This document shows positions 16,597 through 26,100 of a stretch of 34,792 bases of DNA, one piece after another (positions within the stretch are counted from its first letter, which is position 1; each line of letters begins with the position of its first letter). Under the pieces are notes generated by a model that was not told where the DNA came from, did no database searches, and saw nothing but the letters and a program-made list of their open reading frames with translations. The stretch comes from Peptococcaceae bacterium (lineage in GTDB: Bacteria > Bacillota > Peptococcia > DRI-13 > UBA5745): the NCBI GenBank assembly GCA_031265035.1, contig JAISDE010000011.1:1-34792 (forward strand). The letters run 5' to 3'. The position numbers and the translations under genes were made by a program.

Positions 16597-16662
16597 TGTT
16601 GGGGTAATATTGAGGTGGTATTGAGGTGGTATTGAGGTGGTATTGGGGTAGTATTGAGGTGG
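16597..16662. repeat. 11-bp tandem repeat x6
   Basis: TGTTGGGGTAA, TATTGAGGTGG x3, TATTGGGGTAG, TATTGAGGTGG. Confidence 0.92.
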
Positions 16663-16676
16663 TATGGGGGGAGCGC

Positions 16677-17144
16677 TTATCCCCCGGTTGGGATTCGCCC
16701 CAGGCCGGTAGAGCCAAAACCGCCCGGGCCTCGGTCGGTCTCGTCCAGGGCCGCCGCTTCCCGCAAGACGGTGGGCAATACCGGGGCGACGACCATTTGA
16801 GCGATCCTCATTCCTTTGGTCACTAAAAAGTCCGCTTGACCGTGATTGATGAGGATGACGCCCAGCTCGCCCCGGTAGCCGGCGTCAACCGTCCCCGGCG
16901 CGTTGAGCAGGGTGACGCCGTATTTCAGGGCCAGGCCGCTGCGAGGCCGGATCTGCGCCTCGGTCAGGGGCGGCAGGGCGATGGCGACGCCTGTGGGTAC
17001 CAGACGGCTCTCGCCGGTTGGCAGCCAAATCTCGGCGTTGGCGAATAAATCGTAGCCGGCGTCGTCCCCGTGGGCTTTTTCCGGCAAAACAGCGTCCGGT
17101 GTCAGCCGCAGCGCCCGGATCGAATATGGTTTGGGCATGGGCAT
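16677..17144 (-). CDS. dut: dUTP diphosphatase
   Basis: DDAGYDLFA, PRSGLALKYG, NAPGTVDAGYRGEL, GMRIAQMVV, GPGGFGSTG - trimeric dUTPase motifs. Confidence 0.96.
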   Translation of the reverse strand: MPMPKPYSIRALRLTPDAVLPEKAHGDDAGYDLFANAEIWLPTGESRLVPTGVAIALPPLTEAQIRPRSGLALKYGVTLLNAPGTVDAGYRGELGVILINHGQADFLVTKGMRIAQMVVAPVLPTVLREAAALDETDRGPGGFGSTGLGRIPTGG

Positions 17145-17148
17145 GGGA

Positions 17149-18402
17149 TTATCGCCTCGCGTATATTTTCGGGTTGTTGACTTGCTTGTTGGCCTGTTTA
17201 TTGGCCCGTTTGTAAGCGTACATGTAATCGTCGGCCAGGGTCAGCAGATCGCTGGCGGGCAGGGTATTATCGGCGGCGATCTCGACTATGCCGTAGCTGA
17301 TATTGCTGTAATAGGGCTTTTCCCGGTTGGCGTTTACCAGCGCCACGCGAATCTCGTCCACGCGCTCGGTCGCCTGGGCGAAATTAAGATTGGGTGCCAG
17401 CAACATGAACTCGTCGCCGCCCAAGCGGCATGCTACGGACTCGGCGGCGAAGTTTTTCAGCAAATTAGCGGTTTTTTTGATGTAGGTATCGCCCTCGGAA
17501 TGGCCAAAGGTGTCGTTGACATACTTGAGATTATCCAAATCCAGGAAGCAAAGGACAAACTCCCGGCCCTCGTCCAGCCATTGCTGAAAAAGCCGCATAC
17601 CGTAATAGCGGTTGTATAGGAGCGTCAAATTGTCGTAGTAGGCGTGGATTTCCAGCTGCTTTAGATGAGCGATATCATCGCTGATATCGTTGAGCACAAA
17701 GGCGATAGCGCCCTGGCCCTGCCAATTCAGGATATATGAGGCCGCCGAGAAATAATGGGGCTCCTCCGCCAGGGTGAGGGAGAGATCGTACAGGGCGGTG
17801 TTTGTCATGTCGCCGATATCGAGCCGCAGCAGCCGGGCGACCAATTGGGGCTCGACCGCCAGAAGGGCGTCGGCGGAGTTGTTTTGATAAAGGATGCTGT
17901 CGTCGGCCTCGCTGATCACGATGATGGATTGGGGCGCGTTGGCGGTAATGCTGGCAAGCAAAGCGTTGCTTTGCTCAAGAGCCTGGTTTTTTGCCCGGTT
18001 GGACTCGATTTCCAACTCAAGAGACCGTTGGCGGGTGGCTAGCTGGGTGGTCATGGTATTGAAAGCGTCGGCGAAATCCCCCATAAAATCTACCCGTTGC
18101 TGATAATCGCCCTTGGCGACCTGCTGAGATTGCCAGGTCAGGTGACGCAAGCTGCTCTGCAAGGCTTTCAGGGAGGAGGCCAGCAGATTGCCCGGCGCCG
18201 GCGGCGGCGTTTTTAACTCGCCTTTGGACAAAGCGGAAGCGAAAGTCCTCAACTCGTCAATACACTGCGCGAAGTAAATGACTGCCTCACCCAGGGATCG
18301 AAAGTCGGCCTCCAATTGGCTTACGTCAAGGGACGCGGTGGTGGGTTGGTAGATGATGTCGCGCAGGTAGCCGAATAGAAGATCCGCGTTTGTATTCGCC
18401 AC
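17149..18402 (-). CDS. GGDEF-domain diguanylate cyclase with N-terminal sensory/PAS-like region
   Basis: LTLLYNRYYGMRLFQQW, FCFLDLDNLKYVNDTFGHSEGD-type motif, ACRLGGDEFMLL. Confidence 0.93.
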   Translation of the reverse strand: MANTNADLLFGYLRDIIYQPTTASLDVSQLEADFRSLGEAVIYFAQCIDELRTFASALSKGELKTPPPAPGNLLASSLKALQSSLRHLTWQSQQVAKGDYQQRVDFMGDFADAFNTMTTQLATRQRSLELEIESNRAKNQALEQSNALLASITANAPQSIIVISEADDSILYQNNSADALLAVEPQLVARLLRLDIGDMTNTALYDLSLTLAEEPHYFSAASYILNWQGQGAIAFVLNDISDDIAHLKQLEIHAYYDNLTLLYNRYYGMRLFQQWLDEGREFVLCFLDLDNLKYVNDTFGHSEGDTYIKKTANLLKNFAAESVACRLGGDEFMLLAPNLNFAQATERVDEIRVALVNANREKPYYSNISYGIVEIAADNTLPASDLLTLADDYMYAYKRANKQANKQVNNPKIYARR

Positions 18403-18426
18403 GTCTCGCTCCTTAAAGCTATTAAT

Positions 18427-18495
18427 GCGTAAGGGGCTTCACTGGTATCGCGTAAGGGGCTTCACTGGTAATGCGTAAGGGGCTTCAGCTGTAGA
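18427..18495. repeat. 23-bp tandem repeat x3 upstream of GGDEF gene
   Basis: GCGTAAGGGGCTTCACTGGTA(A)T starting at 18427, 18450, 18473 (third degenerate at its end). Confidence 0.9.
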
Positions 18496-18544
18496 TCGGG
18501 AGGGTTAATTTTATGAGGTTTCTTCTAATATTATGAGGTTTTTC

Positions 18545-19102
18545 TCAGACAGCGCCCGCCGCCGCCGGGGTCTCCGTCCGGCCTTGAAAACGGCAGACCC
18601 GATCGCCGTTGGCCCAGCAGTCAATCTCCCGCACGTCGTATTTTTTGCCGGTATAAACCTCCAGTATGCCGGAGATGAAGCCCTCGTCGTAAACACAGAC
18701 ATTTTCGTAAGTGACGGGCAGGCCGCTGCAGTCAAGATCCTGACCCACCGTGAGCAAAATTTCCCCGGTTTCCGGCTTGAAATCCTCCATGCGCAGGATG
18801 CCGATTTTCAGATCCTTCAGGGATTTTTGCAGCCGCGATATGAAATTGTCGAAGTCGAGCTTCAGGTCGAGGACATTTTTGGCGAACTCGCTGCCGGCGA
18901 GGTAGCCGGCGGCGCGAAAATGCTCATTGGCCCCTTCCAGGCCGTAAGCTTTGCTCAAAACGTCCAGCATGGTGTACTGCATCAGGCGATAGACCAACAC
19001 CGGCATTTCCTCACCCAGGTCGCCCCGACCTTCCTTGATGTCGCCCAGATTGCTCCAGGCGAAGTTGGCGTGAGAGGAAGCGGGCGCGAAAACATTTTTC
19101 AT
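18545..19102 (-). CDS. V4R (4-vinyl reductase) domain protein
   Basis: ATG at 19102 with AAAGGAG; GYLAGSEFAKNVL..., C-terminal EVYTGKKYDVREIDCWANGDRVCRFQ. Confidence 0.78.
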   Translation of the reverse strand: MKNVFAPASSHANFAWSNLGDIKEGRGDLGEEMPVLVYRLMQYTMLDVLSKAYGLEGANEHFRAAGYLAGSEFAKNVLDLKLDFDNFISRLQKSLKDLKIGILRMEDFKPETGEILLTVGQDLDCSGLPVTYENVCVYDEGFISGILEVYTGKKYDVREIDCWANGDRVCRFQGRTETPAAAGAV

Positions 19103-19197
19103 CAGGCGTACTCCTTTCGATATCAGCAAATGCCCTAACAATCGCATTGTATCATAAATCACCAAGGGAAGCAATAAAGCCGCGGCTAATCGGCCAA

Positions 19198-19260
19198 TAA
19201 AAGAGGGCTAAAAGAGGGCTGGTGAAAGAGGGGTGAAAAAAGAGGGGTGAAAAAGGGCTT
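19198..19260. repeat. Imperfect short direct repeats (AAAAGAGGGCT / AAAGAGGGGTGAAA)
   Basis: Repeated A/G-rich units between the V4R and cytidylate-kinase-like genes. Confidence 0.7.
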
Positions 19261-19263
19261 AAA

Positions 19264-19884
19264 TCATAACATTTTCCGCGCCACCTCGGCCAGCAGCTCC
19301 GCGGTTTTCTCCGCGCCCAAAAGGCTGCTGTCGATAGACAGGCGGTAGCTGCCGGCCTTGCCCCAATGGGTATCGGCGTAATAATTGTGATACGCGGCCC
19401 TTTGACGGTCGATTTTCTCAATAGTTTCCTGGATTTTTTCCCGGGGCATATCGTATTCTTTCACCGCCCGGCTGATCCGATCCCCTATGGGGGCGTAGAT
19501 GAAAACACTTAGCAGATGGGGGTGCTCCCGCAGCACATAATCGGCGCAGCGCCCGATAATAACGCAGGCGCCGGCCTGGGCGAATTCCCTGATCAGGCTG
19601 GATTGGAGAAGAAAAAGCTGATCATTGATCGGCAGGCTGAAGCCGTTGATAAATTGCGCGCCCAAGGGATAGGCGCTGGCGGCGGCGGAGTACAAAAAAC
19701 TGTTGGCCGGCCGCTCGTCGGCGGCCGCGAACACATCCTGGGCGAAACCGGATTTTTCCGCCGCCAGGGAAATCAGCTTGTTGTCATAAAAGGGGATGGA
19801 CAGCAGTTCCGACAGCCGCTGGCCAATCAAGCGGCCGCCGCTACCAAACTGCCTGCCGATCGTGATCACAGTGGGGTTATTCAT
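19264..19884 (-). CDS. Cytidylate kinase-like family protein
   Basis: PTVITIGRQFGSGGRLIGQRLSELLSIPFYDNKLI; ACVIIGRCADYVLRE; ATG at 19884. Confidence 0.9.
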   Translation of the reverse strand: MNNPTVITIGRQFGSGGRLIGQRLSELLSIPFYDNKLISLAAEKSGFAQDVFAAADERPANSFLYSAAASAYPLGAQFINGFSLPINDQLFLLQSSLIREFAQAGACVIIGRCADYVLREHPHLLSVFIYAPIGDRISRAVKEYDMPREKIQETIEKIDRQRAAYHNYYADTHWGKAGSYRLSIDSSLLGAEKTAELLAEVARKML

Positions 19885-20542
19885 GGTCGTCACCTCCGGG
19901 TAATAACATTTTATCCTGATCAATTGCCAAATAAACCTCCGGCCCCCGCCGGATTTTGCCCCGGCCGGCGGTAAGCTCCGCCACCGCCTGGTCAAAGGAC
20001 TCCAGCCGGTCAGGCGGCACCGCCACGGTAAACATGACGGCGTCCTGATAGAGGGTGCCGGTTATGGGAAACTCCTGTCGGGCCAGCTCTCGGCGGAATT
20101 TTTCGGCCAGGGCGTATTCCGTCTCCGCGTAGCAAGTGAGAAAAGGGCGGCGCTCAACGATCCCGGCCGTTTCCAGGGCCAATTTGGCGGCCCGCGCGTA
20201 TGTCCGGGCCAAGCCGCCGGCGCCTAGCTTGACCCCGCCAAAATAACGGGTGATCACGATGGCCGCCGCCTGAACGCCTTCCTTGCGCATCACTTCCAGG
20301 ATGGGAAAACCGGCCGTGCCCCGGGGCTCGCCGTCGTCGCCGCAGCGGCCCGCCGAGGGATCCAGCGCGTAGGCCCAGACATTGTGAGTGGCGTCCCACC
20401 GCTGTTTTTTGATTTCCCCGATAAACCTAAGGGCCGCCGCCTCATCGCTCACCGGCCTGGCCTGGGCGATAAAGCGGGAGCGGGAGACGATCAGCTCAGC
20501 CGTTCCCGGCCCGTAAATAGTTTTGTAGCCCGCCGCCGCCAT
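19877..20542 (-). CDS. yigZ: YigZ / IMPACT family protein
   Basis: SRSRFIAQARPVSDEAAALRFIGEIKKQRWDATHNVWAY, DDGEPRGTAGFPILEVM, VITRYFGGVKLGAGGLARTY. Confidence 0.93.
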   Translation of the reverse strand: MAAAGYKTIYGPGTAELIVSRSRFIAQARPVSDEAAALRFIGEIKKQRWDATHNVWAYALDPSAGRCGDDGEPRGTAGFPILEVMRKEGVQAAAIVITRYFGGVKLGAGGLARTYARAAKLALETAGIVERRPFLTCYAETEYALAEKFRRELARQEFPITGTLYQDAVMFTVAVPPDRLESFDQAVAELTAGRGKIRRGPEVYLAIDQDKMLLPGGDDHE

Positions 20543-20603
20543 AGCTCCCCCTCCTTACCTTATAAATATTTGACAGGGAAGCGATTATTCCTGCATTTGG
20601 TTT

Positions 20604-20631
20604 GAAATGGATAGATCGAAATGGATAGATC
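20604..20631. repeat. 14-bp perfect tandem duplication
   Basis: GAAATGGATAGATC x2. Confidence 0.9.
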
Positions 20632-20726
20632 GCGTAAATATTTCACCCGGCCACTTATTTGTGATAGAATGGCTTGTAGATCCGGTCGTATCCGGTTGTA
20701 AAAGTTATAAAAGAGGAGGGGGAGCT

Positions 20727-21902
20727 TTGACGGCGGAGAGGCGCGGCGGGCGCAATAAGACAATTACCCTGAGCGAGGCGGAAATCGGCGGTTACCTTGA
20801 TTTGTGCCCCCGTTCTTATCCCGGGTCTTTACCGGGCGCGGCCGGCTATGTTATTTACGCCGACGCTTTTGAGGCTTTGGCGGGTTTGCCGGATAGCTTT
20901 GTTGATTTGCTTATCGCCGACCCGCCTTATAATCTCGCCAAAATTTACGCTGGCAAGTCCTTCAGGAAGATGAGCGACGGGGAGTACAGCGACTTTACCC
21001 GCCGGTGGCTGGAGGCGGTCAGGCATACGCTTAAACCTGCCGCCTCGGTATATGTTTGCTGCGATTGGCGGACAGGCATGATAGTTGGCAATGTGCTGGC
21101 GGATTTTTTTACCCTGCGAAACCGGGTGACCTGGCAGCGGGAAAAGGGCCGGGGCGCCGCGCGCAATTGGAAAAACTCTATGGAGGATATCTGGTTCGCC
21201 ACGGTTTCCCCGCTGGAGTTTACCTTCAATACGGACGCGGTGAAAGTCCGCCGCCAGGTGATCGCCCCTTATCGCGTTGACGGCGCGCCCAAGGACTGGG
21301 TCGAGAGCGCGGCCGGAAAGTTTCGGGATACCTTTCCGTCTAATTTCTGGGACGATATATCAATTCCTTATTGGTCGATGCCGGAGAATACGAACCATCC
21401 GACGCAAAAGCCAGAGAAGCTGTTCGCGAAGCTGGTGCTGGCCAGCTCCCGGCCCGGTGATTTGGTGCTCGATCCTTTTTTGGGCTCGGGTACCTCGGCG
21501 GTGGTGGCCAAAAAACTGGGACGCGGGTTTATAGGTATTGAGCGGGAGGCGGAATACTGCGCCTATGCCCAAAAACGCCTGGCCATGGCCGAGCTGGACG
21601 GGAGCATACAGGGATATACGGACGGCGTGTTTTGGGAGCGCAATACCTTCAAGGCCCAGCAGAGGGAAAAGAGCCGGCCTGCCGGGGCAGGGGAAGCGAG
21701 CCTGTTTGACAGGAAAAGGCGCCGGCCTGCCGGGGCAGGGGAAGCGAGCCTGTTTGACAGGGGAGATAGCCGGCCTGCCGGGGCGGGGGAAGCGAGCCTG
21801 TTTGACAAGGAAAAGAGCCGGCCTGCCGGAATGGAGGGAGCCGGGGCGGAGTGGCGGCTTGAGATATGGGACGGAGATGAAAGCAATGGAGATGAAAGCT
21901 GA
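20727..21902 (+). CDS. Site-specific DNA methyltransferase (DPPY; N6-adenine/N4-cytosine class) with C-terminal 16-aa repeats
   Basis: DLLIADPPYNLAKIY (motif IV), LVLDPFLGSGTSAVVAKKLGRGFIGIE (motif I); TTG start at 20727 behind GAGGAGGGGGAG. Confidence 0.93.
   Translation: MTAERRGGRNKTITLSEAEIGGYLDLCPRSYPGSLPGAAGYVIYADAFEALAGLPDSFVDLLIADPPYNLAKIYAGKSFRKMSDGEYSDFTRRWLEAVRHTLKPAASVYVCCDWRTGMIVGNVLADFFTLRNRVTWQREKGRGAARNWKNSMEDIWFATVSPLEFTFNTDAVKVRRQVIAPYRVDGAPKDWVESAAGKFRDTFPSNFWDDISIPYWSMPENTNHPTQKPEKLFAKLVLASSRPGDLVLDPFLGSGTSAVVAKKLGRGFIGIEREAEYCAYAQKRLAMAELDGSIQGYTDGVFWERNTFKAQQREKSRPAGAGEASLFDRKRRRPAGAGEASLFDRGDSRPAGAGEASLFDKEKSRPAGMEGAGAEWRLEIWDGDESNGDES
21673..21830 (+). repeat. 48-bp in-frame minisatellite (3 full + partial unit)
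   Basis: GCCGGCCTGCCGGGGCAGGGGAAGCGAGCCTGTTTGACA... at 21673, 21721, 21769, partial 21817; encodes RPAGAGEASLFDxxxx. Confidence 0.95.
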
Positions 21903-23191
21903 TGAAATTTTTGCATCTGGCGGATTTGCATATCGGTAAAAGCCTCGGCGGCTTTTCGATGCTGCCGGAGCAGCGGCGCGCTTTCAGGCAGATCATCGGC
22001 TATATCAGAGCCGAGGGTCCCGCCGCCGTAGTCATAGCGGGGGATGTGTATGATCGGGCCGTGCCTGGTGTGGAGGCGGTGCGGGCCTTTGATGATTTTC
22101 TGACGGAGCTGGCCGGGGAGGAGGTGGCGGTTTTGCTCATCGCCGGCAACCATGACTCGCCGGAGCGTTTGAGCTACGCCAGCCGCCTGCTGTCGGAGAG
22201 GCGCTTGTTTATTCGCGGCGCGTTTGACGGCAATATCCAAAAGGTAACGCTGACCGATGAGTACGGCGAGGTTCATTTTTGGCTTTTGCCGTTTATCAAG
22301 CCGGCCTCGGTGCGGGGAACGCTCAGGCCGGCGGCGGCCGAGTTCGGGGCAGGGGAGGACGGCGGCGGGGAAGCCGTGAGCGGCGGCGAGGGGGCGGCGA
22401 CTGACGGCGAGGAAGCCGTGAGCGGCGGCGTTGAAGGGGCGGACGGCCCCGAGGACGGGGTGATCGACAGCTACGACGCGGCGTTGGCGGCCGCGCTGGC
22501 CGCCGCCCCTATAGATTATACCGCACGCAATGTGCTGGTGTCGCACCAGTTTTATACCAGGGCGGGGGTGACGCCAGTGCGCTCGGAGTCCGAGCTGCTG
22601 CCGGTGGGCGGGCTGGACGGGATTGACGCCGGGCTGATCGAGAGGTTTGACTACGCGGCCCTGGGGCATTTGCACGGGGCGCAGTCGGTGGGCGAGCGGC
22701 ACATACGTTACGCCGGGTCGCCGGTCAAGTACTCGGTTTCCGAATGGAAGCAGAAAAAGTCCGTCACCTTGGTGGAGTTGGGGGCCAAAGGCGCGCCGGT
22801 GGGCCTGACCTGTCTGCCCCTTGTCCCTGAGCGGGAGCTGCGGGAGATTAAAGGCGAGTTCGCAAGGCTGATGAGCGCCGGGGCGTCGGGAGACGGGGAT
22901 GGCCGGAACGCCAATGAGGATTATCTCAGCATTATATTGACGGATGAGGAAGAAATTATCGATCCCGTGAGCAAGCTGCGGGGGGTCTATCCGAATATTA
23001 TTGGCTTTAAATTCGCCAATTCCCGGACAAGCGTTGATCTCGCCGCGATTACCGCGGCTGCCGGCGCGGTGGAGCGGCTGTCGCCTTACGACTTATTCAG
23101 CGAGTTTTTTCTTGATGTTCAGGGCAGCGCTATGAGCGAGGCGCAAGCGGAGATCGCGCGGGAGCTTTTGACAGCGGAGGATGAGGTATGA
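21902..23191 (+). CDS. sbcD: Exonuclease SbcD (Mre11-like) with acidic/Gly-rich insertion
   Basis: MKFLHLADLHIGKSLGG, VIAGDVYDRAVP, LLIAGNHDSPERL, FDYAALGHLHGAQ, RYAGSPVKYS. Confidence 0.95.
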   Translation: MKFLHLADLHIGKSLGGFSMLPEQRRAFRQIIGYIRAEGPAAVVIAGDVYDRAVPGVEAVRAFDDFLTELAGEEVAVLLIAGNHDSPERLSYASRLLSERRLFIRGAFDGNIQKVTLTDEYGEVHFWLLPFIKPASVRGTLRPAAAEFGAGEDGGGEAVSGGEGAATDGEEAVSGGVEGADGPEDGVIDSYDAALAAALAAAPIDYTARNVLVSHQFYTRAGVTPVRSESELLPVGGLDGIDAGLIERFDYAALGHLHGAQSVGERHIRYAGSPVKYSVSEWKQKKSVTLVELGAKGAPVGLTCLPLVPERELREIKGEFARLMSAGASGDGDGRNANEDYLSIILTDEEEIIDPVSKLRGVYPNIIGFKFANSRTSVDLAAITAAAGAVERLSPYDLFSEFFLDVQGSAMSEAQAEIARELLTAEDEV

Positions 23192-26100
23192 AGCCGATCA
23201 AACTGACGATGAGCGCTTTCGGCTCCTATGCCGACACGCAGACAATCGACTTTACCAAGCTTGGCGCCAGCGGGCTGTATCTCATCGCGGGGGAGACTGG
23301 CGCCGGCAAGACGACGATCTTTGACGCCATTTCTTTTGCCCTGTTCGGCAAAGCCAGCGGCGCCGGGCGGGATTACGCCGGGATACTCCGCTCGGACTTC
23401 GCGGCGGCAAACGCGCGAACCTACGTTGAGCTTGACTTTGCCGTCGGCGACAAAATCTACGGTATCAGGCGCTCCCTGCGCCGAACCGGGCAGGAGGTCG
23501 TTCTGACGCTGCCGGAGGGCGGGACGCTGAGCGGCGACCGCAATAGCAGGGAGAAAATCGCCGAGATTGTCGGGCTGGATCGGGAGCAGTTCGCGCAAAT
23601 AGTGATGATAGCGCAAAACGATTTTCTTCGCTTCCTGCAAAGCGGCACGGAGGAACGGCTGCGGATATTGCGGCGCATTTTTGGCACGGAGGCGCTGCGG
23701 CGGTTTCAGGAGCGGCTGAAGGAACGGGCCAGGCGGGAGAGCGAAAAGCGGGAGCTGATTATTCGCGATTTTGACCGGTATGAAGTGGATGTTTACAAGC
23801 GAGAGGAACAGTTTGCCGCCTGGGAAGCCCAAGCCGAGGCCGATCGGGAGCGGCTGGCGGCGACGGAGGGGCGGTTGGCCGAGTGTGACAAGAGCAAGCA
23901 GAACCTTGCCGCCGCTTTAGCGATCGCTGAGGAATTGAGTAAAAAGTTTGACGACCTGGCGGCGTCCCGCCTCGCTTTGGCGGAGCACGTCGGGCAGGCC
24001 GGGGAGATTGAGCTGCTCAGGCGGCGGGCCGCGCGGGGCGAGATCGCCCTGCGCCAGGTCAAGCCCTTGGCCGACGAGGCGGCCAGGGCGGCGGCAAATC
24101 ACGCCGCCGCTCTGGTTGAGCTGACGGCGGCGCGGGAGGGGGAGGCCGCCGCGCTGGCCGCCTCGGAGCGGGCGGAGCGGGCTGTCAGCGCGTTGCCTCC
24201 CCTGGCTGAGGCGCAGGCGCGCTGCGCCGCTTTGGTAAGGGCGTGGGAGGCCGCCCAGGAAAAGCTGAAAAAGCTGGAACGGTTGCGGGTGAGCCGAGAC
24301 GAGATTGTCGCCAGGCAAACCGCCTTGGCCGGGGAGCGGGCCGAGTTGGCGGCCGCCGACCAAACGCTGCGGGAATTGCCTGTTATTGCCGATAAGCAAA
24401 GCGCTTATGACCGGTTGACCCGGGCGCTGGAAGACAGTGAGAGCGGACTGGCCAGGCTGACGGCGTTGCGGGGCGATTTGGCCGGGATTCAGGGTAAAGC
24501 GGGCGAGCTGAGGGCCGCTCAAGGGGATTTTGAGGCCGGCAACGCCGCGTTTGTCGTCGCCAGCGACAGGCGCGAGGCGGTGGAGGAAGCGTTTCTGCGC
24601 AATCAGGCGGGTATCCTGGCTCAGGGGCTGGTGGCGGGGGCGCCGTGCCCGGTTTGCGGCGCCACAAATCACCCGGCGCCAGCCGCCCTGGCCGCCGGGG
24701 ATGTGACGGAGGCGAAGCTGAAAAAGGCCAGGGATGACAGGGAGAAAGCCGAGAGGAAACGGGAGGCTCAGGCGGCGGTATGCGCCGCCCTCAAAACGGC
24801 GACGGATACGCTGACCGGGCGGTTTAACGCCGACCTGTCGGCGCTGATCCCGGATCTGTCAGCGCTGATTCCCGACCTGTCGGCGCTGATCCCGGATCTG
24901 TCAGCGCTGATTCCCGATCTGTCGGCGCTGATCCCGGATCTGTCAGCGCCTGCTTCCGACCCGCCGCCCAGCGCTCCCGTTCCAGCGTTGCCGGCGCTAG
25001 TCAATGATCTGTCGGTTCTCGCCCCTGACTTTGTTCCCGACCAGGCGGCCGGTTTGCTAGATGGTAAAATACGGGCCGTCGAAGCGGTGGTAAAAGAGCT
25101 GGCCAGGCGGCAAGGCGCCGCCCAAAAAGAGCTGGCCGCGATCGGGATAAAATCAGAGGACGCCAGAAAAAAACGAGAGAGGCTGGTACCCAGGGTCGCC
25201 GCGCTCCAAAGCGAGATCGATACCCTTAGGCAAAGGTTTGGCGGTGATCTCCAGGAGCTGGCGCCGGATACCGATTGGGAAACGACAGCGGCGGGGTTGG
25301 AGCGGCTTTTTGTTTCGGCTGGTAATGAGGCTAAAGGGTCAGCCAGCAAAAAGCAGGCCGGGGAGAAAGACCTGGCCGAGCTCGCGAAAAATTGGGAAAC
25401 TGGGACAAAAAGGCGGAACGACACCGCTGCCGCCGCCAAAGCGGCGACCGCGCTGTCAGTTGAGCGCTCCGCCAACGCGGGCAAGCGAGAAAGGCTCCGG
25501 GACGAGGCGGCGGCCCAATATCAGGCGGCTCTGCGGGAGCGGGATTTTGCCGATGAGGCGGCATACGCCGCCGCCCTCATAACCGAGGCCGAGCTGGCGG
25601 CTTTTACGAGGCGGGTCATGGAGTATGGGCAAAAGAGTGAGCGGCTGGAGCGGGACATCAAACGCCTGGCGGGCGAGACCGCCGCTAAAGAGCGGCCCGA
25701 CGCTGAAAAACTGAAAGCCGGCTTCGCGGCGGCCAGCGCCCAGTGGGCGGCTCTGAGCGAGAGCCGGGATGAGATCAAGGCCAATTTGCTTAAAATCGAC
25801 AGCGGGCTGAGGGAGTTGCGCCGGGCTGCCGCCGACTTTGAGCGGGTGGAAAAGGGTTATGCCGCCGCGAAGCAATTGGCGGACACCGCCAACGGCAGGC
25901 TGGACTTTGAGACTTACGCGCAGACGGCTTATTTCGAGCGGGTTCTCAGCGCCGCCAATCAGCGGCTGCGGCTGATGAGCCAGGGCCGCTATACTTTACT
26001 GCGCAAAACTGAGGGCGGCGATGGGCGCAAACGGTCGGGGCTGGAGATTGAGGCGCTGGACATTTACACCGGCAAGGCCCGCCCGGCCAACAGCCTGTCC

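Noticed and set aside
20570-20700. Promoter for the methyltransferase-sbcDC operon (TTGACA at 20570, TAGAAT near 20664)
   Set aside because: Neither hexamer has a good partner at 16-18-bp spacing.
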